Source: a virus
Direction: 5' to 3' (one strand)
IMG/VR virus record: IMGVR_UViG_3300020202_000193
Location: 1 to 28,039 of that record
Length of the DNA: 28,039 bases
The notes under the pieces are model-generated. The model saw nothing but the letters and a program-made list of their open reading frames with translations, was not told where the DNA came from and searched no databases. Shown piece by piece: positions 5,928 to 11,193 of this stretch (its first letter is position 1; each line of letters starts with the position of its first letter). The position numbers and the translations under genes were made by a program.

Positions 5928-6700
5928 GCCTCGAACCGCTCACGGCGGCGACGCGCCACCAGCACGCCTGCCGCGCCGAGCACGACGAACACGGCGCCCA
6001 CAACGAAGGCCAGCCAGATTGGCGTGCCAGTCACCGGCAGGCCGCCACTGGACGAGGCGGGTGACGTCGACACCGAAGGCGCCGGAGCTGCGCTCGTCGT
6101 CGAGGCGGACGGGCTGGGCGACGGCGACGCCGAGGCGGAGACCGACGGGGACGGTGAAGGGGTACTGCACACGTCGGTGAACTTGACCGACTTGCCGCCC
6201 ACCTTCAGGTCAGTGAAGGTCACCTTGCCGGCGGCCGTGTTGCTGGCGTCGTACACCAGGCCCAGCGTGCCGACCTTCGTCACCCCGGTCAGGGTGAGCA
6301 CGCCGACGTCGCTCATGGCCGCGTCGGACGCCTTGGGTGCCGTGGTCAGGGTGTCCGCGTTCGCCTCTTCGTAGTAGAACAGGCGGACCGCTCCGGCGGC
6401 GTAATCGGCGTCCTCGTCGAGTGAGTAGAACACCGTGATCGTCACCGGCGAGTCGAAGGTGAGGCCGGCGTCGTAGGTGGCGAACTCGGTGCCACCGCCG
6501 GTCGGCTTGGTGAGCACCACCTTGCTCGCCGAGACCACCTTCGAGCCCTCGGCCGGCTCCTGCCAGGCGGTGACAATGGACCGCAGCTTCCAGTCCGGGC
6601 ATACCTTGTTCGGGGTTGGCGTGGCGCCACGTGCCGGCGCGCTACAGATGGTGGCGGTCAGCGCCAGCACGCCGACGAGCACCGCGAGGAGCTTTCTCAT
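5924..6700 (-). CDS. LPVTG-anchored secreted surface protein
   Basis: 258 residues from ATG 6700, which has GAAAGGA upstream. The longer open frame to 6730 lacks this and would spoil the signal peptide. Order: signal peptide (RKLLAVLVGVLALTATICSA), a strand-rich domain of about 160 residues with one Cys near each end (VCPDW and TDVCST, possibly a disulfide), a Ser/Pro/Ala-rich wall-spanning linker, LPVTG at 221-225, a hydrophobic helix and a basic tail RRRRERFEA. This is the classic sortase anchoring layout, so the host should own a sortase and the protein would be displayed on the infected cell or lysogen. The upstream stop codon is 26 nt away. Ligand or activity unknown; superinfection exclusion or lysogenic conversion are possibilities. 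Confidence 0.85.
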   Translation of the reverse strand: MRKLLAVLVGVLALTATICSAPARGATPTPNKVCPDWKLRSIVTAWQEPAEGSKVVSASKVVLTKPTGGGTEFATYDAGLTFDSPVTITVFYSLDEDADYAAGAVRLFYYEEANADTLTTAPKASDAAMSDVGVLTLTGVTKVGTLGLVYDASNTAAGKVTFTDLKVGGKSVKFTDVCSTPSPSPSVSASASPSPSPSASTTSAAPAPSVSTSPASSSGGLPVTGTPIWLAFVVGAVFVVLGAAGVLVARRRRERFEA

Positions 6701-6726
6701 AGAGATCCTTTCCGTGGATATGGACA

Positions 6727-7332
6727 TCACCAGGCGGCTGCCTGGGACGCTTCGGCCGACGTCAGGTAGGGCTCGTCAGGCCTCTTGGGGGGACACTGCC
6801 AGAAGTTGACGTCCATGGCGGACAGGCAGTGTGTGGTGTTGGTAGGCAAGCCGATGAACCGGCCTACCCAGTAGGACAGCATCATGCCGCGCTGCCAGGG
6901 GGTGTAGTTGCCCCAGCCGTCCCGGAACAACGGGCCGTCCCGGTTGATGGTGATCAATGCCTTGCGGGGACCGAAGGAGCGCAGGGTGGCGTCCGGGCCG
7001 GTCAACCCCAGAGAGCCCATCCGCAGCACCAGGCAGTTGTTCATGTCGGGGCAGGTGATGTGGGCGCAGTTGCCGTCGTTGTCGGCCGCACAGAGGATGT
7101 CTGTGCTGGTGTACGCGTTCCAGAGGTTGATGGCGTACACGGCCGCCCCGGCGGCCTCCGGTGTCGCGTCGATGACCACCGGCGGCGGGGTTAGCGACCG
7201 GTAGTACTTGGTGGTGATCGTCGGTCCAGGCCTCGGCTTGGCGTCGGCTGCGGTGGCCAATCCGGCGACGGCCACAGCAGTGGCGGCCACGCCAAGAGTG
7301 ATGAGAAGCGTGACGGCTTTCCTGATCTTCAC
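6727..7332 (-). CDS. Secreted matrixin-like protein lacking the zinc site
   Basis: 201 residues from GTG 7332 with AAAGGAG upstream. It has a signal peptide of about 30 residues (KIRKAVTLLITLGVAATAVA...). The mature part follows the layout of actinobacterial matrixin-like metallopeptidases: VVIDATPEAAGAAVYAINLWN, a Cys-rich central sheet, RKALITIN, WQRG, then the active-site helix and a CLSAMD Met-turn. In place of HExGHxxGLPH the sequence reads YWVGRFIGLPT (residues 154-164), so all three zinc His and the catalytic Glu are replaced by Y, R, T and W while the scaffold residues remain. It is therefore probably an inactive, binding-only relative. It sits directly upstream of the LPVTG gene on the same strand. 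Confidence 0.78.
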   Translation of the reverse strand: MKIRKAVTLLITLGVAATAVAVAGLATAADAKPRPGPTITTKYYRSLTPPPVVIDATPEAAGAAVYAINLWNAYTSTDILCAADNDGNCAHITCPDMNNCLVLRMGSLGLTGPDATLRSFGPRKALITINRDGPLFRDGWGNYTPWQRGMMLSYWVGRFIGLPTNTTHCLSAMDVNFWQCPPKRPDEPYLTSAEASQAAAW

Positions 7333-7359
7333 TAGTCTCCTTTCCCCGTGGAAACGAGC

Positions 7360-7397
7360 GGAGGGCGTAACCCCCTCCCTCGGGTGTCACGCCCTCC
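7360..7397 (-). terminator. 9-bp stem between the SSB operon and the surface genes
   Basis: GGAGGGCGT at 7360-7368 and ACGCCCTCC at 7389-7397 are exact inverted repeats with a 20-nt loop. In the minus direction the stem follows the stop at 7417 and is trailed by GCTCGTTTCC, a poor U-tract. It probably reduces transcription from the replication genes into the surface module. Confidence 0.5.
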
Positions 7398-7416
7398 AAC
7401 GTACCTGGTGGCTACT

Positions 7417-7608
7417 TCATTCCTCGTCGGTGCACTTCCACTCGATGTATGCACAATCCCGGACAATGAAGTCCTTAGTGCCCTCACCGCGAACAAAGTG
7501 GACAGCTCCCCGGCCATCCGCCAGGATCTGTACGTCAAGTATCTGGCCAACGAGGATCTTCTTCGCGAAGCCCCCGTTCATCATGTATCCCACCTCTACA
7601 AGATCCAT
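7417..7608 (-). CDS. Small strand-rich protein, function unknown
   Basis: 63 residues beginning MDLVEVGYMMNGG. Alternating hydrophobic segments (KKILVGQILDVQILADGRGAV, DFIVRDCAYIEWKC) suggest a small beta barrel or SH3/OB-like fold. The start shares one base with the upstream stop (TAATG), so it is coupled to the SSB-like gene. The terminator-like stem at 7360-7397 follows. An alternative open frame on the same strand (7332-7550) has no coupling and worse codon bias. No family recognised. Confidence 0.65.
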   Translation of the reverse strand: MDLVEVGYMMNGGFAKKILVGQILDVQILADGRGAVHFVRGEGTKDFIVRDCAYIEWKCTDEE

Positions 7609-8336
7609 TAGAACGGTGGCTCCTCATCCTGCGGCTGGCCCTGCGGACCACGCTGACGCTGGTCATGATAAGCCTGTTGATTCGCAGTGGTCTGCCGCAA
7701 CTTGTCCAAGAAGGACTGTGGCGGGCCGGCCTGGGCCGGCGGCGTCGATACTGGGCGAGCCCCCATGACCGCCTGCGGTTGATACTGTTGCGTCCGCATG
7801 GGTTCGGCCAGGTGGGGCGAGGCGCTCTGGGGCATCGCTGGACTGGGTGGGGTACGCATGGGCTCGGCAGGCATGGATTGAGGTGCCCCAGATTCTTCCC
7901 ACGCCGAGGCGGCGGGAACTGTCTGGGGTACCTGCTCCGGCGGCCAGTAGTTGGCCGAGTAGATCTTCTGCGGCTGGAGCCCGGACGAACTCTTCTTCTC
8001 CGACGACCACGTCACCTGGAGCACACCGCCCGGCAGAATCCCCTTCGCTCCTGCCTCGCGGACCGCGTCCCGGATGGCGTTCTGCATCTGCCCCTTCGCC
8101 CACAGGGTGCGCTCGCCGTTGTCGTCGTCGCTCTCCCGAAGCTCGGTCTGAAGCTCGATGATGACCTGCATCTTCGGGTCGCCGTTCGGCCAGCGCTTCA
8201 CCTCCTTCGTGGCCGGATCCCGAACCTCGGTGACCTTGATCGGCTTCGTCACCGCGCCGATGATGGTCGAGCCGAGCACGGGGAACTTTACTGAGGGGGT
8301 ACCCCCCCGCATCAGGAATTCGTTGCCGTCAGTCAT
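7608..8336 (-). CDS. SSB-like single-stranded DNA-binding protein
   Basis: 242 residues. The first ~130 look like an OB-type domain (KFPVLGSTIIGAVTKPIKVT, MQVIIELQTE, LWAKGQMQNAIRDAVREAG, GVLQVTWSSEKK). A long Pro/Gln/Ala linker follows, containing AEPMRT twice. The last residues are QDEEPPF, closely matching the acidic Asp/Glu-Pro-Phe tip with which bacterial SSB recruits partner enzymes. It sits in an operon with the nuclease and upstream of the primase-helicase, which fits a role in covering ssDNA during replication and recombination. The OB assignment is by appearance; the tail motif is seen directly. The ATG at 8336 has GAGGAC upstream. Confidence 0.78.
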   Translation of the reverse strand: MTDGNEFLMRGGTPSVKFPVLGSTIIGAVTKPIKVTEVRDPATKEVKRWPNGDPKMQVIIELQTELRESDDDNGERTLWAKGQMQNAIRDAVREAGAKGILPGGVLQVTWSSEKKSSSGLQPQKIYSANYWPPEQVPQTVPAASAWEESGAPQSMPAEPMRTPPSPAMPQSASPHLAEPMRTQQYQPQAVMGARPVSTPPAQAGPPQSFLDKLRQTTANQQAYHDQRQRGPQGQPQDEEPPF

Positions 8337-8338
8337 GG

Positions 8339-8503
8339 CTAGTCCTCGAAAACATTTGGATTGGCGTCGTAGTCGCGGATAAGTTGTTTTAGATCGATCA
8401 TCAGCAGGTCGAGTGCTTTTTGTGGATCATTGGCTTCGATGGTGATCAGTCTGTCTTCGTGGCCATTGTCGTCGCAGCGTATGACGAAACTAAAGGTTGG
8501 CAT
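8339..8503 (-). CDS. Small protein, 54 residues
   Basis: Starts MPTFSFVIRCDDNGHED and ends DYDANPNVFED. Two strands are followed by a helix (NDPQKALDLLMIDLKQLIRD), a small alpha/beta unit. The start lies inside the end of the zinc-ribbon gene (14-nt overlap) and the stop is 2 nt before the SSB-like ATG, so it is fully embedded in the operon. It is too short for a default length cut-off, but its codon phase and packing support it. Function unknown. Confidence 0.68.
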   Translation of the reverse strand: MPTFSFVIRCDDNGHEDRLITIEANDPQKALDLLMIDLKQLIRDYDANPNVFED

Positions 8504-8759
8504 CTGATTCTTCTCTTGCCCTTGCTTCGGCTAGTCCTGGTCCGAGTCGTGGCGTCTTCTTGCCTTCGCCAAGGACTCGTTGAGTTGGCGTCTTCGCCCC
8601 GTGGAAGATTTGAGTACAAGGCTGGCATCGATGATCAGTTCGATCGGGGACACCGTAGGCTCGGCCGCCACAATCGATGCACTTGTGTTCGACGTTGGGA
8701 CCATGCAAGGTCTCCTGGAATACGTATCCGTTCACGTCATGAACATCACCTACTGCCAT
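8490..8759 (-). CDS. Zinc-ribbon protein
   Basis: 89 residues. Cys27-x-x-Cys30 and Cys45-x-x-Cys48 form a four-cysteine ribbon (KCIDCGG ... HRCQPC) with His residues nearby. The C-terminal third is basic and low in structure. The start ATG 8759 overlaps the upstream gene by 10 nt and has AAGAAGAA upstream. Small zinc ribbons in phage early operons often bind nucleic acid or host transcription proteins, but there is nothing here to choose between these. Confidence 0.7.
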   Translation of the reverse strand: MAVGDVHDVNGYVFQETLHGPNVEHKCIDCGGRAYGVPDRTDHRCQPCTQIFHGAKTPTQRVLGEGKKTPRLGPGLAEARAREESDANL

Positions 8760-8935
8760 TTTTCTTCTTTAAGTTCATATTGTCGTTCTATCTCATACAT
8801 TTGATCGATATATTCAATCCTCTGTTTCTTAGCCTCTTGAGCCGACGTCAGGTCGTCCGGATCCACTGCCAAGTATTTGGTTATGATCGCTCGCCAGTGA
8901 GGGTCTTCTTGTGCCTTGCTGTATGCCGTTGTCAC
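8750..8935 (-). CDS. Small charged helical protein
   Basis: 61 residues starting at GTG 8935 (MTTAYSKAQEDPHWRAIITKYLAVDPDD) and ending in a highly charged helix (QMYEIERQYELKEEKWQ). The GTG overlaps the TGA of the nuclease gene (GTGA), so the two are coupled. The local composition is more A/T-rich than that of its neighbours. No family recognised. Confidence 0.65.
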   Translation of the reverse strand: MTTAYSKAQEDPHWRAIITKYLAVDPDDLTSAQEAKKQRIEYIDQMYEIERQYELKEEKWQ

Positions 8936-9777
8936 ACTTCCCCCTTGGGGACGATCAATCCTTCCGAAGCTCTATCCAGCGCACTTCGGGTATCTCCAGG
9001 ACAACCTGTGCTATCAGCGGGTCCACCACTTCGATAGAACGGACAGAAGCCGCAGAGCTTTGAAGGGTGAGCCGGAACTGACTCCCAGTTGATCTCGGAT
9101 TGCTGAAGGAGTCCTCCAGCGATTCGATAAGGTCTTTCCAGAACAGACTGCGCATATCGGCGGTCATACTTATCTGCCCAGACGCTAATGTCCTCAAGCC
9201 AGCCGTCCCGAGGTAGGGCGATGATTCCGACATATTCCACCTTCCTACCCAGCCGTTCCTGGCCGAGCCCGTAGAGCTGGATCTGATCGACCTCTTTGTC
9301 GGTCGGGCCGTTGGCCCGGAATTGCTTGAGCTTGTCCTTCCCTTTTGACTTGTAGTCCCAGACGCAGTTCCGCCAAAACAGATCCGAATGGCCTGTGACC
9401 AGGTCATCGATGGGAACCACTGCTTCAGTGACGAATTCATGGATGCCATGCGCCTGCTGATACTGGTTAACCGCATCCTCAAGCCACTTGTGGATAGCCG
9501 TACCGACGATGGCCTTCCATGGATCCATGTACTTGTTTTGGCCAACCACACCCGCAATGCGATAGGCCAGATACCTCTCGCACTCTTCGCCCAGCTCGGA
9601 AGGGCCGAGGCCCATCTGTAACGAGCGTTCCGATTGGCTGTCGGCCCACCGAATCACTTCCTTGATCCGATGCTTGACCGCGTCCTCCATCTTCCGGGGG
9701 CCGCACGTGATGTGGTAGTCCTGATCCTTGATCAGGGGGTCCATCCGACCCCCACAATCCCGGCACAACTCCCCCAC
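8932..9777 (-). CDS. Cas4/RecB-like PD-(D/E)xK nuclease with Fe-S cysteines
   Basis: 281 residues from GTG 9777 with GAGGGGGG upstream. Nuclease motifs in order: TAIHKWLE (His96, Glu100), GHSD (129-132), DYKSK (Asp141, Lys143) and QIQLYG (Gln165, Tyr169). Cys66 (ECERYL) and the C-terminal group Cys242, Cys245 and Cys259 match the four-cysteine iron-sulfur arrangement of Cas4 and AddB. The N terminus also has a CxxC (CRDC) and a later Cys25, possibly a small ribbon. Family members are 5'-3' single-strand exonucleases that make recombinogenic ends. Its place next to an SSB-like gene and a primase-helicase fits phage recombination or DNA processing. Confidence 0.87.
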   Translation of the reverse strand: MGELCRDCGGRMDPLIKDQDYHITCGPRKMEDAVKHRIKEVIRWADSQSERSLQMGLGPSELGEECERYLAYRIAGVVGQNKYMDPWKAIVGTAIHKWLEDAVNQYQQAHGIHEFVTEAVVPIDDLVTGHSDLFWRNCVWDYKSKGKDKLKQFRANGPTDKEVDQIQLYGLGQERLGRKVEYVGIIALPRDGWLEDISVWADKYDRRYAQSVLERPYRIAGGLLQQSEINWESVPAHPSKLCGFCPFYRSGGPADSTGCPGDTRSALDRASEGLIVPKGEV

Positions 9778-9822
9778 GGTCCCCCCTCAGCTGGACGTAC
9801 TTTGACTTAAGCTCCGCGTGAG

Positions 9823-10002
9823 TCAAGACCAAGTTCGACCCCGCTCGTCCTGATGAACCGGGCGCCCCTTGGAATCTTCCTGGGTGTGGAAGACGAGGAT
9901 GCATGGCCGGTTGAAGTACACCGAATCCCCTGAGCCGGGATCAACGACATGATCACGCAGGGAGTGCTGGCAACGCTCCAGCTCAGCCGGCTTGCTTTTC
10001 AT
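9823..10002 (-). CDS. Small protein, 59 residues
   Basis: Starts MKSKPAELERCQHSLRDHV at ATG 10002, which has CTGGAG upstream and overlaps the previous gene by 20 nt. A strand-rich middle (SVYFNRPCILVFHTQED) is followed by a charged tail. The open frame continues upstream to 10080, but that part is the shadow of the overlapping gene. A 45-nt gap separates it from the nuclease gene. No family recognised. Confidence 0.6.
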   Translation of the reverse strand: MKSKPAELERCQHSLRDHVVDPGSGDSVYFNRPCILVFHTQEDSKGRPVHQDERGRTWS

Positions 10003-10252
10003 CGCGTACTCCAGGGCAACAGTTCGGTGAGTATGAGTGCATACGAGAGATGTCAACAGCCAGGAAGGCGATGCCAGCATGCTCGACGCAGGTGGCTAGG
10101 GAGACGTTCCCCCAACCTTTCGCCCGCCCCAGAATGTGGATCACCGCCGGCTTGCTACACGTCGGATCCGATGGGGTCGGGGCGAACTTGCACGAACCGT
10201 CGTCCTCGGAGGGCAAGCCCACCATTGGAATGGACCACGGGTCGCCGGTCAC
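9983..10252 (-). CDS. Cys/His-rich small protein, probable zinc binder
   Basis: 89 residues from GTG 10252, whose GTGA overlaps the stop of the helix-turn-helix gene. The longer open frame lies over that gene and is not credible. Residues likely to bind metal include SCKFAPTPSDPTCSK, an HILG histidine, ATCVEHAG and SPNCC. The combination CxF...C..pA.H...CxxH looks like a small treble-clef or ribbon. Function unknown. The coupling suggests it works with, or is dosed with, the regulator upstream. Confidence 0.66.
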   Translation of the reverse strand: MTGDPWSIPMVGLPSEDDGSCKFAPTPSDPTCSKPAVIHILGRAKGWGNVSLATCVEHAGIAFLAVDISRMHSYSPNCCPGVRDEKQAG

Positions 10253-10653
10253 AACGTCTCCAAGTTCGGAATGTCTGATTTGAGGATGTAGACGCCTAAG
10301 GCGCCCAGATCCACGCACGTTAGCTCGCGTGCCTGACACTTTTCGAGGACGGTCGCGTAGCTCATCCCGAGGTACTGGGCAGCCATCGACAGGGACACCA
10401 GCTCCTCGGGTGCCGGCGCGCCGTTCAACTCCTTCGACGACCGCTGGACCTCGATCATCCATGCGCCGATCTTCCGCGCTGACGCATGGGACGGTTCCCG
10501 CGTGCCGTCCACCCACATCTTCAACGAGGCGGCGTCGACCCCGATCAGGCTGGCCATCACCGGCCAGGACAGGTTGAACTGCTCCTTCAGGCTGCGTATA
10601 CGACCGTTGGCGATTGCCGTGCGGCCGGCCGCTGCCTCGTCACCGGGCGACAT
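10249..10653 (-). CDS. Double helix-turn-helix regulator
   Basis: 134 residues from ATG 10653, preceded by GGGGGA. Two DNA-binding units are visible. The first (about 20-55, RSLKEQFNLSWPVMASLIGV, then SLKMWVDGTREPS) resembles a Cro/Xre or antitoxin-type HTH. The second (about 92-130, SLSMAAQYLGMSYATVLEKC, then LGALGVYILKSDI) resembles an excisionase or MerR-type winged helix with its beta hairpin. A TTG-started longer form (10677) is possible. It is the third gene behind the divergent promoter region, so it may control that region or the replication leader. It overlaps the upstream gene by 67 nt. Confidence 0.7.
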   Translation of the reverse strand: MSPGDEAAAGRTAIANGRIRSLKEQFNLSWPVMASLIGVDAASLKMWVDGTREPSHASARKIGAWMIEVQRSSKELNGAPAPEELVSLSMAAQYLGMSYATVLEKCQARELTCVDLGALGVYILKSDIPNLETL

Positions 10654-10961
10654 AGGTGTTCCCCCACAATCTCGCAACCGGTCTCATGCCAGCCGGTTTC
10701 CAATATGTCCTTGGTGCACCCGCACGCTAGACGCATCCCCCACTGGATTTCTTTCTCGCGGAGATACTGTGCTTCACGTTTCCGATGGGCATTGCGCTCA
10801 CGGCGTAGTCGACGCTGTTCGTCAGGATCAAGGGGAGCGCACCACCCACTTGCCGCCGTGAACGATTGGCGCAGTTCACCAACATGCATGGGGACTAAGG
10901 CCGAGGCGATCTGTCGAACACCTTCCTCCATTACCTGGACCATTTGTGCCTCCAGGCTCAT
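10587..10961 (-). CDS. Helical protein with Cys-containing C-terminal half
   Basis: 124 residues from ATG 10961 with AAGGAGT 9 nt upstream. An N-terminal amphipathic helix (LEAQMVQVMEEGVRQIAS) and a strongly basic helix (RRLRRERNAHRKREAQYLRE) are followed by a Cys/His cluster (RLACGCTKDILETGWHETGC). The last ~20 codons overlap the next gene in another frame. The basic helix suggests nucleic-acid binding, but no family is recognised. The ATGA at the start couples it to the first gene of the operon. Confidence 0.62.
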   Translation of the reverse strand: MSLEAQMVQVMEEGVRQIASALVPMHVGELRQSFTAASGWCAPLDPDEQRRLRRERNAHRKREAQYLREKEIQWGMRLACGCTKDILETGWHETGCEIVGEHLCRPVTRQRPAARQSPTVVYAA

Positions 10962-11119
10962 GCGCCCAACTCCTTGTCGTAGCGGTCGCACACCTTATTC
11001 ATGAGGCGGCCACGGATACCGAGGCCATGCATGATCGAATCCAGAATTCCCCACCGCCCTACCGCATATCGCATCATTCGCCAGGACGGTCGTTTGGGTG
11101 TACTCCAGGCGAAGCGCAT
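10958..11119 (-). CDS. First gene of the minus-strand operon, 53-residue basic protein
   Basis: Starts MRFAWSTPKRPSWRMMRYAV and ends CDRYDKELGA. Rich in Arg, Trp and Met. No Shine-Dalgarno sequence lies at normal distance: the GGAGG run is about 14 nt away. Instead a TAAGAT box ends exactly 6 nt before the ATG, so it is probably translated from a leaderless mRNA. The stop overlaps the next start (ATGA at 10958-10961). It could act as a leader gene that sets translation of the operon, or be a small DNA-binding protein. No family recognised. Confidence 0.62.
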   Translation of the reverse strand: MRFAWSTPKRPSWRMMRYAVGRWGILDSIMHGLGIRGRLMNKVCDRYDKELGA

Positions 11120-11125
11120 ACGGAG

Positions 11126-11156
11126 ATCTTAGACCCCTCCCCTCCCGTGTCGTCAA
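11126..11156 (-). promoter_or_regulatory. Promoter of the minus-strand early operon
   Basis: On the minus strand TTGACG (11156-11151) and TAAGAT (11131-11126) are separated by 19 nt. The -10 box ends 6 nt before the ATG at 11119, placing the predicted transcript start on or next to the A of the start codon. Both boxes are close to the housekeeping sigma consensus, though the spacer is 1-2 nt long. Confidence 0.6.
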
Positions 11157-11170
11157 GCTCGACGGGAGGG
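11140..11170. promoter_or_regulatory. Inverted repeat between divergent promoters (operator candidate)
   Basis: CCCTCCCGT at 11140-11148 and ACGGGAGGG at 11162-11170 are perfect inverted repeats around a 13-nt centre, which itself contains CGTC...GACG symmetry. The repeat covers the -35/spacer of the minus promoter and lies just upstream of the plus -10 box, so a protein bound here could switch early and late directions. In the plus transcript the right arm also provides a Shine-Dalgarno-like GGAGGG. Confidence 0.5.
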
Positions 11171-11177
11171 GGTCACA

Positions 11178-11193
11178 TATGATCACTTTATGA
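11178..11193 (+). promoter_or_regulatory. TATGAT -10 box and MITL leader mini-ORF before terminase
   Basis: TATGAT at 11178-11183 ends 6 nt before the terminase ATG, the same geometry as on the other strand, so a leaderless transcript is possible. No good -35 is seen. The same bases hold a second option: ATG 11179, placed 6 nt after GGAGGGGG, starts a four-codon frame (M-I-T-L) whose TGA overlaps the terminase ATG (ATGA at 11190-11193), allowing coupled initiation from a longer transcript. Confidence 0.45.

Noticed and set aside
5595-6374. Plus-strand frame of 259 codons
   Set aside because: It overlaps the stems at 5629-5696 and is antisense to the LPVTG gene; translation is Arg/Thr-rich without any domain.
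7332-7550. 72-residue minus-strand frame overlapping the 7417-7608 gene
   Set aside because: It crosses the 7360-7397 stem and is not coupled to its neighbours; the 7417-7608 frame shares a TAATG junction with the SSB-like gene and has better codon phase.
10653-10677. Longer TTG start of the double-HTH gene
   Set aside because: ATG 10653 has a well-spaced GGGGGA, and the extension (MRDCGGTP) lies over the upstream gene without its own ribosome site.
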